The position numbers and the translations under genes were made by a program. From Spirilliplanes yamanashiensis (GTDB taxonomy: Bacteria; Actinomycetota; Actinomycetes; Mycobacteriales; Micromonosporaceae), in the NCBI RefSeq assembly GCF_016863475.1, contig NZ_BOOY01000033.1:1-64000 (forward strand): a DNA stretch of 64,000 nucleotides. Direction: 5' to 3'. Below the pieces are notes generated by a model. That model saw only the letters and a program-made list of their open reading frames with translations, did no database searches and had not been told where the DNA came from. Shown one piece after another: positions 1-6,637 of the stretch (the first letter of the stretch is position 1; the number at the start of each line of letters is the position of its first letter).

Positions 1-7
1 CCATACT

Positions 8-487
8 GTGCCGATGTCGCGCTACACCGCCCTCGTCCGGCGCCTCGGCGCCCAGCGCTGGTTCGCCGCCCTCGGCCGGCGGCTCACCCCGCTGGACCGG
101 CGGTTGCACCGGCTCACCGGCGGCCGCTGGTCCGTCATCGGCCGGCACGGGCTGCCGTCGCTGCTCATCACCACCACCGGCCGCACCACCGGCCTGCCCC
201 GCACCCAGCCCCTGCTGTACGCCACCGACGCGGGCGGCTACATCGTGGCCGGCTCCAACTGGGGCCAGCCTCACCACCCGGCCTGGACCGCCAACCTCCT
301 CGCCGACCCGTCCGCCCGCGTGACCGTCGGCTCCCGCGACCTCGACGTCCGCGCCGTCCTGGTGACGGGCCCGGAACGCGACCGGCTGTGGCAGCTCATG
401 CGCTCGATCTGGCCGGGCTACGGGGCGTACGCCGACCGGGCGGAGGGCCGGGAGATCCGCGTCTTCCGGCTGACCCCCGAGGAGTGA
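8..487 (+). CDS. Nitroreductase/deazaflavin (F420)-dependent oxidoreductase family protein
   Basis: A 159-residue protein of the DDN-like split-barrel family, which binds coenzyme F420 and reduces quinones or nitro compounds in the cytosol. Seen: the family's central signature, TTGRTTGLPRTQPLLY near residues 52-67, followed by GSNWGQPHHPAW (about 82-93) and an NLLADPSARV strand. Length fits the family (130-160 residues). GTG at 8 or ATG at 14 could be the start. Only seven bases of upstream sequence are visible, so the start is uncertain. The substrate cannot be inferred. Confidence 0.85.
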   Translation: MPMSRYTALVRRLGAQRWFAALGRRLTPLDRRLHRLTGGRWSVIGRHGLPSLLITTTGRTTGLPRTQPLLYATDAGGYIVAGSNWGQPHHPAWTANLLADPSARVTVGSRDLDVRAVLVTGPERDRLWQLMRSIWPGYGAYADRAEGREIRVFRLTPEE

Positions 488-497
488 CCCCCGGCGA

Positions 498-1073
498 TCA
501 CCAGCCGGAGAACTCCTCGTCGGCCTCCCGCCGAGCTTTGCGGGCCCTCTTGCGGTCCCGGCGGGTCGGTGTGCGCCGCAGGGTCGACGGATGCGGGCGG
601 TCGGGCCGCCGGTACTCCCGACGCCAGTCGAAGCCCCACGCGAACTCGTTGCGGGCCCACAGACCCAGCAGGGCGACCGCGAGGAAACCGCCGCCCCAGA
701 TCAGACCGGACAGGCTGTCGCCGAGGCCGCCGCGCGTGTCGCAGGGACGCATGTTCTCCGGCCTGGTCGCATCGATCTCCACGCACACCATCGCGCCGAC
801 GTCGGGGTTGCCGGGGATGCCGCGCAGCGGTGTGCTGAACGAACGGTCCTGGTAGACGTACGAGACGTAGTGCTTGTCGTCGTGGAGCTTCCCCCTCTTG
901 TCCAGCTCCGTGAAGATGCCGGGGAGGCGCACGGTGTTCGCGTCGATGCCGCGCTGGACCGGGATCTGCTGCACGATGCCGACCACTTCGGAGCCCAGGC
1001 CGATGACGCAGATGCCGATGAGGAACCAGCAGAACGGCACGACCCGGTCGAGAAACGACGACAAGAGATTCAC
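498..1073 (-). CDS. DUF3592-like membrane protein
   Basis: A 191-residue protein with one membrane segment near residues 9-33 and a second near 120-140. They flank an extracytoplasmic beta-rich region, and a very basic tail (RRTPTRRDRKRARKARR) follows. This layout resembles DUF3592 proteins, which have no assigned function. It converges with the upstream oxidoreductase and ends 11 bases from it. No enzymatic motif is visible. Start ATG at 1073. Confidence 0.6.
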   Translation of the reverse strand: MNLLSSFLDRVVPFCWFLIGICVIGLGSEVVGIVQQIPVQRGIDANTVRLPGIFTELDKRGKLHDDKHYVSYVYQDRSFSTPLRGIPGNPDVGAMVCVEIDATRPENMRPCDTRGGLGDSLSGLIWGGGFLAVALLGLWARNEFAWGFDWRREYRRPDRPHPSTLRRTPTRRDRKRARKARREADEEFSGW

Positions 1074-1140
1074 CCATCACCCGGCTACGGCGATGATTGT
1101 GGCAATCCCCGGCAAGCGTGCTCGGCCGGCCCGACCGACA

Positions 1141-1956
1141 TCATGAGCCTCCGCCGGTGCGGCGCGGCACGAAGCGGCACGCCACCGCGCCGGCCGGCCG
1201 CAGGGTGATCCCGGTGGCCAGCGGCACGGGCGCCGCCGCCGTGTGCAGTGTCCCCGCCCGCAGCAGCACCGCGAGCGCGACCACCGCCTCCGTCATGGCG
1301 ACGTGGTTGCCGATGCAGGCGCGCGGACCCCCGGCGAACGGGAACCACGCGTAGCGGTGCCGGGCGGCCACCGCGGCGGGGGTGAAGCGGTCCGGGACGT
1401 CGGCCGCGGCCGGGACGGGGCCGGCCGGCACCTCGTCGGCCTCGGCGCGGGCGCGGTCCTGGACCTCGGGGTGGTGGCCGAGCAGGTGGCAGGCGAACGT
1501 CAGGGCTGTCGACGTCGTCTCGTGCCCGGCCAGCAGGAAGCCGCGCGGGAGGCGGAACGGGCTGAGGCCGCCGCCGGACGTGCGCGCTGAGGACCGGGAA
1601 CATCGTCCGGATCGCCGGGACGGCCGCGTCGACGCTGGTGCCGAACGGGATCCGCGCCACCACCCGCAGGGTGAACTCGGTCAGCTCGCCGTGCAGGTCC
1701 ACCGTGCCCGCCGCCGCCCACCGCCGCGCCAGGCGCTGCGACTCCTCGGCCATCGCCGGCACGTACATCGCCGTGCGGCGCGGCGTGAACAGCGGCGCGA
1801 GGGTGCGGCGCTGCTGCCGCCACCGCTCGCCCGCGCTGGGTGAGCAGCCCGTCGCCCAGGTGGGCGGCGATCTCCTCGTAGAACGGGGTGATCTTCGGGT
1901 AGCCCTGCGCCGAGCAACCGCGACCCGCGCGGGCCAGGGACTGCCGCCGCCGTCAT
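1141..1956 (-). pseudogene. Cytochrome P450 pseudogene with frameshifts and internal deletions
   Basis: Fragments of a class-I bacterial P450 occur in order on the minus strand but in different frames. They are an N-terminal PGPRGSRLLG piece (near 1920), YPKITPFYEEIAAHLGDGLL (near 1900-1850), GERWRQQRRTLAPLFTPRR (near 1835-1780), the I-helix FLLAGHETTSTAL (near 1535-1500) and the haem loop FPFAGGPRACIGNH (near 1350-1310). The K-helix ExxR region expected between the I-helix and the haem loop is missing, as is roughly 100 residues before the I-helix. About 0.8 kb remains of a normal 1.3 kb gene. The lost ExxR region means it cannot encode a working P450, whatever the frameshifts. Confidence 0.85.
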
Positions 1957-2043
1957 GCCGGACCTCCCGCCGCCGCCTCCAGGCTGCCCGGCCGGGCCCG
2001 GCGGGTGAAGCGCGGCGCCGATCCGCGACAGTTCCCGGCGGCG

Positions 2044-2592
2044 TCAGCCGAGCGCGGCGGCGTCCGGCCAGGCCATGCGCAGCTTGGCGGGGGCGCCGAC
2101 GAGCCGGGCCGGGTCGCCGCCGGGCGGGGACACCGCCGCGGTCTCCACGCACGTCGCGCCGCACGCCCGGTAGAAGCCCTGGGCGGCGGTGTTCTGCCGC
2201 AGCACCCACAGGTACATCCCGCGGCCGGACGCGCCGTCGAGCACGGCGGCGGCGGCGAGCGCCAGCAGCCGGGCGCCGATGCCGCCGCGGTGCCGGTCGT
2301 GGGCGACGTGCAGGTTGTCGACGAGGCTGCCCCACGTGGCGTCGCGGTCGAACACCACGTGGGCGAAGCCGACCAGCAGGCCCTCGTCCTCGGCCAGGAT
2401 GGTGCGGGTGCCGGCCGGCGCGGCGAACCGCGACCGCCACACCGCGCGGCGCTCGGCCACCAGGTCGCCGTCGAGGTACGCGTCGGTGTACGCCCCGCGG
2501 TAGTGCCGCCGCCAGCTGTCGGCGTGCAGCGCGGCCACCCGGTCGGCGTCACCGGTGCCGGCCCGGTCGGCGGGGCGGAACGACAGTGCCAT
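2044..2592 (-). CDS. GNAT family N-acetyltransferase
   Basis: A 182-residue GNAT acetyltransferase, expected to move an acetyl group from acetyl-CoA to an amine. Seen: the beta4-alpha3 acetyl-CoA loop in VDNLHVAHDRHRGGIGARLL (about residues 90-110, an RxxGxG/A-type pyrophosphate loop) and the C-terminal NTAAQGFYRACGA motif (about 135-147). The substrate is unknown. It lies upstream of the P450 remnant on the same strand and diverges from the rhodanese gene. Confidence 0.85.
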   Translation of the reverse strand: MALSFRPADRAGTGDADRVAALHADSWRRHYRGAYTDAYLDGDLVAERRAVWRSRFAAPAGTRTILAEDEGLLVGFAHVVFDRDATWGSLVDNLHVAHDRHRGGIGARLLALAAAAVLDGASGRGMYLWVLRQNTAAQGFYRACGATCVETAAVSPPGGDPARLVGAPAKLRMAWPDAAALG

Positions 2593-2663
2593 GGACGATC
2601 CTCCGGGCTCTCCAGACCCCGGCGAAAGTAGCAGCCGCCCGCCGGGGCGGCGATCATCGGTGC

Positions 2664-3077
2664 ATGACGATCGTCGAGCAGCGCGGCGTGCGGGCCCTGC
2701 TGGCCGCGGCCCGGGCGGGCGTGTCCCGCGTCGAGCCCGCCCAGGTCGAGGCGGTCGTGCGGGCGGGCGGCCTGCTGGTGGACACCCGCACCGAGACGCA
2801 GCGCCGGGAGCAGGGCGAGCTGCCGGGCGCGCTGGTCATCGACCGCACCGTCCTGGAGTGGCGGCTGGACCCCGCCTCACCGCACCGCATCCCCGAGGCC
2901 ACCGGCTACGACCTCATGGTGGTCGTGGCGTGCCGGCAGGGCTACAGCTCCAGCCTGGCGGCGGCGAGCCTGCGGGCCATGGGCCTGCACCGGGCGACCG
3001 ACCTGGCCGGCGGGGTCGAGGCGTGGCTGGCCGCGGGCCTGCCGACGACCACCGGTCCGGCCGACGTCCGCCGCTGA
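2664..3077 (+). CDS. Rhodanese-like domain protein
   Basis: A 137-residue single rhodanese domain. The active-site loop CRQGYSS has its persulfide-forming cysteine at about residue 90, and LLVDTRTETQRREQGELPGA and DLAGGVEAWLAAGLP are standard rhodanese blocks. It probably carries sulfur (thiosulfate or persulfide to an acceptor). The six-residue loop suits sulfur rather than arsenate or phosphate chemistry. The reading frame is open further upstream, but homology starts at the ATG at 2664 and the GNAT gene starts divergently at 2592. Confidence 0.88.
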   Translation: MTIVEQRGVRALLAAARAGVSRVEPAQVEAVVRAGGLLVDTRTETQRREQGELPGALVIDRTVLEWRLDPASPHRIPEATGYDLMVVVACRQGYSSSLAAASLRAMGLHRATDLAGGVEAWLAAGLPTTTGPADVRR

Positions 3078-3109
3078 CCGCGGGTGCGGGCCGGTGCCAG
3101 AATCACGGC

Positions 3110-3409
3110 ATGGCTGAGTGGATCTACTTCCTGCACCCGCCGCGCCCGGACTTCGCGGCGACCATGACCGACGAGGAGAAGGCCGTCTGGGGCACGCACT
3201 TCGCGCGCCTGCAGCAGCTGCTGGCCGACGGCGTGCTGATCCTCGCCGGGCCGACCCTCGGCGAGACGAACACCGGGGTGGCGGTGATCGAGGCCCCGGA
3301 CGAGGCCACCGCCCGCCGCATCATGGAGGAGGACCCGGCCGTCGCGAGCGGGTTCGCGACGGGCGAGCTGCGGCCGTTCCAGGTGGCGCTGCTGCGCGGC
3401 CGCGACTGA
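3110..3409 (+). CDS. YciI family protein
   Basis: A 99-residue YciI-like (dimeric alpha-beta barrel, muconolactone-isomerase-like) protein. Seen: the N-terminal IYFLHPPRPDF, then HFARLQQLLADGVLILAGP and the FQVALL terminal strand. The family's catalytic role is poorly defined. The gene lies 32 bases after the rhodanese gene and ahead of a VOC gene, so these small cytosolic enzymes may be cotranscribed up to the hairpin at 3420-3452. Confidence 0.85.
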   Translation: MAEWIYFLHPPRPDFAATMTDEEKAVWGTHFARLQQLLADGVLILAGPTLGETNTGVAVIEAPDEATARRIMEEDPAVASGFATGELRPFQVALLRGRD

Positions 3410-3419
3410 CGCCGTCCCG

Positions 3420-3452
3420 CGGGCCCGCCGGTCGTTGACGGCGGCGGGCCCG
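3420..3452. terminator. Hairpin between the YciI and VOC genes
   Basis: An 11-bp perfect inverted repeat (CGGGCCCGCCG, 3420-3430, with its complement 3442-3452) has an 11-base loop and lies 10 bases after the YciI stop. No T-run follows, as is usual in actinomycete terminators. It could end YciI transcription or only reduce read-through into the VOC gene. Confidence 0.45.
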
Positions 3453-3469
3453 GGGAGCAGGCTGGGCCG

Positions 3470-3844
3470 ATGGACAAGGTGGTGCACTTCGAACTGCCCG
3501 CCGACGACGTCGAGCGGGCCCAGGCCTTCTACCGCGAGGCCTTCGGCTGGCAACTGAACTCCATGCCCGGCATGGGCTACACCCTGGTGAGCACGACGCC
3601 GACCGGCCCCGACGGCGCGCCCAGCGAGCCCGGCGGCATCAACGGCGGCATGCTGAAGCGGCAGGCGCCGATCACCGCTCCCGTCATCACCGTCGGCGTC
3701 GACGACATCGACGCGGCGCTCGCCACGGTGGAGCGGCTGGGCGGCTCGGTGGCGCTGGGCAAGCAGCCGGTGGGCGACATGGGGTTCAGCGCCTACTTCG
3801 CCGACCCGGAGGGCAACGTCGTCGGGCTGTGGCAGAACGCCTGA
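3470..3844 (+). CDS. VOC (glyoxalase/bleomycin-resistance fold) family protein
   Basis: A 124-residue protein with two beta-alpha-beta-beta-beta repeats of the vicinal-oxygen-chelate fold. Seen: VHFELPADDVERAQAFYREAFGW at the N-terminus and YFADPEGNVVGLWQ at the C-terminus, the block that usually carries the second-half glutamate or glutamine metal ligand. Members include dioxygenases, isomerases and resistance proteins; the specific reaction is unknown. It is followed after 4 bases by the endonuclease/phosphatase gene, so the two are likely translated from one mRNA. Confidence 0.85.
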   Translation: MDKVVHFELPADDVERAQAFYREAFGWQLNSMPGMGYTLVSTTPTGPDGAPSEPGGINGGMLKRQAPITAPVITVGVDDIDAALATVERLGGSVALGKQPVGDMGFSAYFADPEGNVVGLWQNA

Positions 3845-3848
3845 CGCC

Positions 3849-4652
3849 GTGCGGGTGCTGACCTGGAACCTGTGGTGGCGCTTCGGCGGTTCCTGGCGGG
3901 AGCGCCAGCCGCGGATCGCCGCGGTCCTGGCGGAGCTGCGGCCGGACGTGGCCGGCCTGGTCGAGACGTGGTCCGGCCCGGACGGCACGCAGCCCGCCGC
4001 GCTCGCCGCCCCGCTCGGCCTCCACCACGCCTGGGCGCCGACCGCGCTGCCGCCCGCGCCCGACCCGCCCGAGGAGCCCGGCCAGGCCGGGTACGCCGTC
4101 GGGCTGGGCCTGCTGAGCCGCTGGCCGATCGCGGCGACGGAGGTGGTGGAGCTGCCGCACGACCAGCGCCCGGGCCCGCCGCCGACGGCGCTGCTGGCCA
4201 CGCTCGACCACCCGGCCGGGCCGCTGCGCGTCATCGTCGCGTGCATCGAGTGGGAGCCCCGGTACGCCGCCGACCAGCTCGCGCAGGCGCACGCGCTGGC
4301 GGCGCTGGCCACCGCCGGGCGCCTGGCCGGTGACCTGCCGGTGCTGCTGATCGGCGACCTCAACGCGGACCCGTCGCAGCCGGGCCTGGCGCCGCTGACG
4401 GCGGTGCTCACCGACGCCTGGGCGGCCGGCAGCGGCGACCCGGCCGCCGTCACGCTCGCGTCGACCCACCCGGACGCGCCGCTGGAGGCGGTCGCCCAGA
4501 TCGACCGCCGCATCGACCACGTGCTGGTGCGGCCCGGGCGGGTGCCGGTCACCGTCGAGCGCGCGTTCCTGGCCGGCGCCGAACCCATCGATGGGCTGCA
4601 CCCGTCGGACCACCGGGCGGTGGTGGTGGACCTGCGGGTGCCGGGTGGGTGA
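3849..4652 (+). CDS. Endonuclease/exonuclease/phosphatase family protein
   Basis: A 267-residue Mg2+-dependent hydrolase of the EEP (DNase I / inositol-phosphatase) superfamily. Seen: N-terminal LTWNLWWRFGGSW, the metal-site glutamate in GLVETWSG, the central GDLNADPSQP (the GDxN motif), and C-terminal IDRRIDHVLV and HPSDHRAVVVDL (catalytic Asp-His). No signal peptide or membrane helix, so it is probably cytosolic. The GTG start at 3849 lies four bases after the VOC stop. Substrate (nucleic acid, phospholipid or phosphosugar) is not predictable. Confidence 0.87.
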   Translation: MRVLTWNLWWRFGGSWRERQPRIAAVLAELRPDVAGLVETWSGPDGTQPAALAAPLGLHHAWAPTALPPAPDPPEEPGQAGYAVGLGLLSRWPIAATEVVELPHDQRPGPPPTALLATLDHPAGPLRVIVACIEWEPRYAADQLAQAHALAALATAGRLAGDLPVLLIGDLNADPSQPGLAPLTAVLTDAWAAGSGDPAAVTLASTHPDAPLEAVAQIDRRIDHVLVRPGRVPVTVERAFLAGAEPIDGLHPSDHRAVVVDLRVPGG

Positions 4653-4657
4653 CGCCG

Positions 4658-5800
4658 TCAGCCGGGCGTCGCCGTGGTCAGCAGGTAGTCGTCGGCGTCG
4701 TCGTCCCAGCGCAGGCCGACGGCCTCCGCGGTCGCCGCGGCCTTGCAGAACTGCAGGAAGCTGCGGTAGCCGAGCTTCTTCTCGCTGAAGTCGGGCGCGG
4801 CCTTGAGCACCCGGTTCTTGAGGCTGGACAGTGCCACGCCGTCGCGGCCCGCCACGTCGGCCACGACGGCGCGCAGCATCGCGAACGCGGCGTCCCGGTC
4901 GCCGTGCTCCGGCAGCGTCACGCCGGGGTCGCCCTTCGCGCCGCCGTCGGTCAGCTCCACCACGCGGCGGTCGGCCAGGTGGCGCAGCAGCTCGCCGAAG
5001 GCGCGGAAGCCGTGGTCGGCCTCGTTGAAGGTGGGGTCCTTGCGCAGCAGGGTCCGCTTGAGCGTCGACGCGCTGACGGCGCCGCCGCTGGAGCTGCGCT
5101 GCAGGCCGGCCACGGTCTGGGCGACCAGCGCGGCGAGGCCGTCGGCGTCGGGGGCGTCGGCGGCGGGGGCCTCGGGTGCGGCGGCCTCGGGTGCGGGGGT
5201 CTCGGGCGTCGCCGGCCGGGGTTCGGGCCGGGTCTCCGGCGGGGCGGCCGGCCGGGTCTGCTGCGGCGCCGCCGGCTCGGCGGCGGCCGGGCGGGACCGC
5301 CGCGCCTTCGGCGGCGGCACCTCCACGCCCTCCAGGCGGTCGTAGTAGAGGAACTCGTCGCACGCCGGGGGCAGCATCGCCGAGGTGGTCCGCTCGACGC
5401 CGACGCCGATCACCCGCTTGTTCAGCTCGCGCAGCTTGTGCACCAGCGGGGTGAAGTCGCTGTCGCCGGTGCACAGCACGAACGTGGAGATGTAGTCGCG
5501 TTCGAAGGCGATCTCGAGCGCGTCGACGACCATCTTGATGTCGGCGGCGTTCTTGCGCGACGCCCCCATGCGCTGTGGGATGTCGATCAGCTCGACGTGC
5601 GACCGGGTGAGCATGCGCCGGTCGGCGTCGAAGTACGACCAGTCCGCGTACGCCCGGCGCACCACCACCCGGCCCCGCTCGGCGAGCGCGTCGGCGACGG
5701 GCTTCAGCTCGAACGCGAGGCCACCGAGGTGATCGCGCGCGCCGATCGCCAGGTTCTCGTAGTCGAGGAACAGGGCGATGCGCTCCTCTTCGTGATCCAC
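4658..5800 (-). CDS. NYN domain / tandem LOTUS (OST-HTH) RNA-binding protein
   Basis: Residues 1-155 form a NYN (PIN-like) nuclease domain with acidic metal-site residues in LFLDYENL, KNAADIKMVVDAL and CTGDSDFTPLV. A proline/alanine linker (about 165-225) leads to two OST-HTH/LOTUS modules (about 228-300 and 305-378). Families of this type cut or bind structured RNA; bacterial ones are little studied. The GTG at 5800 is preferred because similarity begins at HEEERIALFLDYENL. An in-frame start at 5935 would add 45 residues of low-quality sequence. It converges with the gene at 3849-4652. Confidence 0.85.
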   Translation of the reverse strand: MDHEEERIALFLDYENLAIGARDHLGGLAFELKPVADALAERGRVVVRRAYADWSYFDADRRMLTRSHVELIDIPQRMGASRKNAADIKMVVDALEIAFERDYISTFVLCTGDSDFTPLVHKLRELNKRVIGVGVERTTSAMLPPACDEFLYYDRLEGVEVPPPKARRSRPAAAEPAAPQQTRPAAPPETRPEPRPATPETPAPEAAAPEAPAADAPDADGLAALVAQTVAGLQRSSSGGAVSASTLKRTLLRKDPTFNEADHGFRAFGELLRHLADRRVVELTDGGAKGDPGVTLPEHGDRDAAFAMLRAVVADVAGRDGVALSSLKNRVLKAAPDFSEKKLGYRSFLQFCKAAATAEAVGLRWDDDADDYLLTTATPG

Positions 5801-6058
5801 GCCCCGCAGCCTACGCCGACCGGCGGGCCGGACCGCCGCGGACCCGCACCGGCGCTCCTGGTTCGGAAATAGCGGTATTCGCAGGTCGAGAAGTGAATTG
5901 GCATTTACGAATGAGCATGAAAATTGTTTTTCCACCGCCCGGGTTTGCCGATTCCCGTCGTTGTCGATTACGTTGATCAGGACGCGTTAACGGACGTTAA
6001 TCATCGGTGTGGCGCCCCACCGAAAGCCCCCCTTGCAGTCCACATGAAGGAGCACTTC

Positions 6059-6574
6059 ATGAAGACCAGGAAGATTGTCCTGTACCCGCTCGCCTGCGCG
6101 GCCGCCGTCGCGGCGAGTTCGCTGGTCGCCGTCTCGCCGGCCGGCGCGCACGGATACGTCTCCAGCCCGCCGAGCCGCCAGGCGCAGTGCGCCCAGGGCG
6201 CCGTGGCCTGCGGCGACGTGACCTACGAGCCGCAGAGCGTCGAGGCCGCCAAGGGCTCGACGGAGTGCAACGGCGGCGCCGAGCGCTTCGCCGAGCTGAA
6301 CGACGACGGCAAGGGCTGGCCGCGCACCAGCGTCGGCACCAGCACCGAGTTCAGCTGGACGCTGACCGCGCGGCACTCGACCGCCACCTGGGAATACTTC
6401 GTCGGCGACGACCTCGTCGCGTCGTTCGACGGCGGCGGCGCACAGCCGGGCGCCACGGTCACCCACACCGTCGACCTGAGCGGGTACACCGGCGACCAGA
6501 CCGTCCTCGCCCGCTGGAACGTGGCCGACACCGCGATGGCGTTCTACGCCTGCGTCGACCTGCGCGTCGGCTGA
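6059..6574 (+). CDS. Secreted lytic polysaccharide monooxygenase, AA10 family (chitin-binding protein)
   Basis: A 171-residue protein with a Sec signal peptide (residues 1-30, cut after AGA). Cleavage leaves His31 as the mature N-terminus (HGYVSSPPSR). With His106 in TLTARHSTATWEY this forms the copper histidine brace of AA10 enzymes, which oxidatively cut chitin or cellulose outside the cell. AFYACVDL near the C-terminus supplies the axial Phe and a disulfide Cys. There is no carbohydrate-binding module. The ATG at 6059 is chosen because AAGGAG lies 7 bases before it; an ATG at 6044 would place extra residues before the signal. The 258-base upstream gap is unusually AT-rich and should hold the promoter. 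Confidence 0.92.
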   Translation: MKTRKIVLYPLACAAAVAASSLVAVSPAGAHGYVSSPPSRQAQCAQGAVACGDVTYEPQSVEAAKGSTECNGGAERFAELNDDGKGWPRTSVGTSTEFSWTLTARHSTATWEYFVGDDLVASFDGGGAQPGATVTHTVDLSGYTGDQTVLARWNVADTAMAFYACVDLRVG

Positions 6575-6590
6575 TAGGTCCGGCACGGCC

Positions 6591-6622
6591 GTGGGCCCGC
6601 GCGAATCGTCGCGCGGGCCCAC
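6591..6622. terminator. Bidirectional hairpin terminator after the AA10 gene
   Basis: A perfect 14-bp stem (6591-6604 with 6609-6622) with a 4-base loop sits between the convergent AA10 gene (stop 6574) and the discoidin/beta-helix gene (stop 6638). It is placed to end transcription from both sides. Confidence 0.75.
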
Positions 6623-6637
6623 GCCGGAATGCGGTGA

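Noticed and set aside
1141-1956. Reading the P450 region as an intact gene broken only by sequencing errors
   Set aside because: Correcting single-base shifts does not restore the missing K-helix/ExxR segment or the normal length, so deletions are real unless the assembly has collapsed.
5969-6001. CGTTAACG palindrome and repeated ACGTT before the AA10 gene as an operator
   Set aside because: The palindrome is only 8 bp in an AT-rich promoter region and the other copies are not symmetric; chance is likely.
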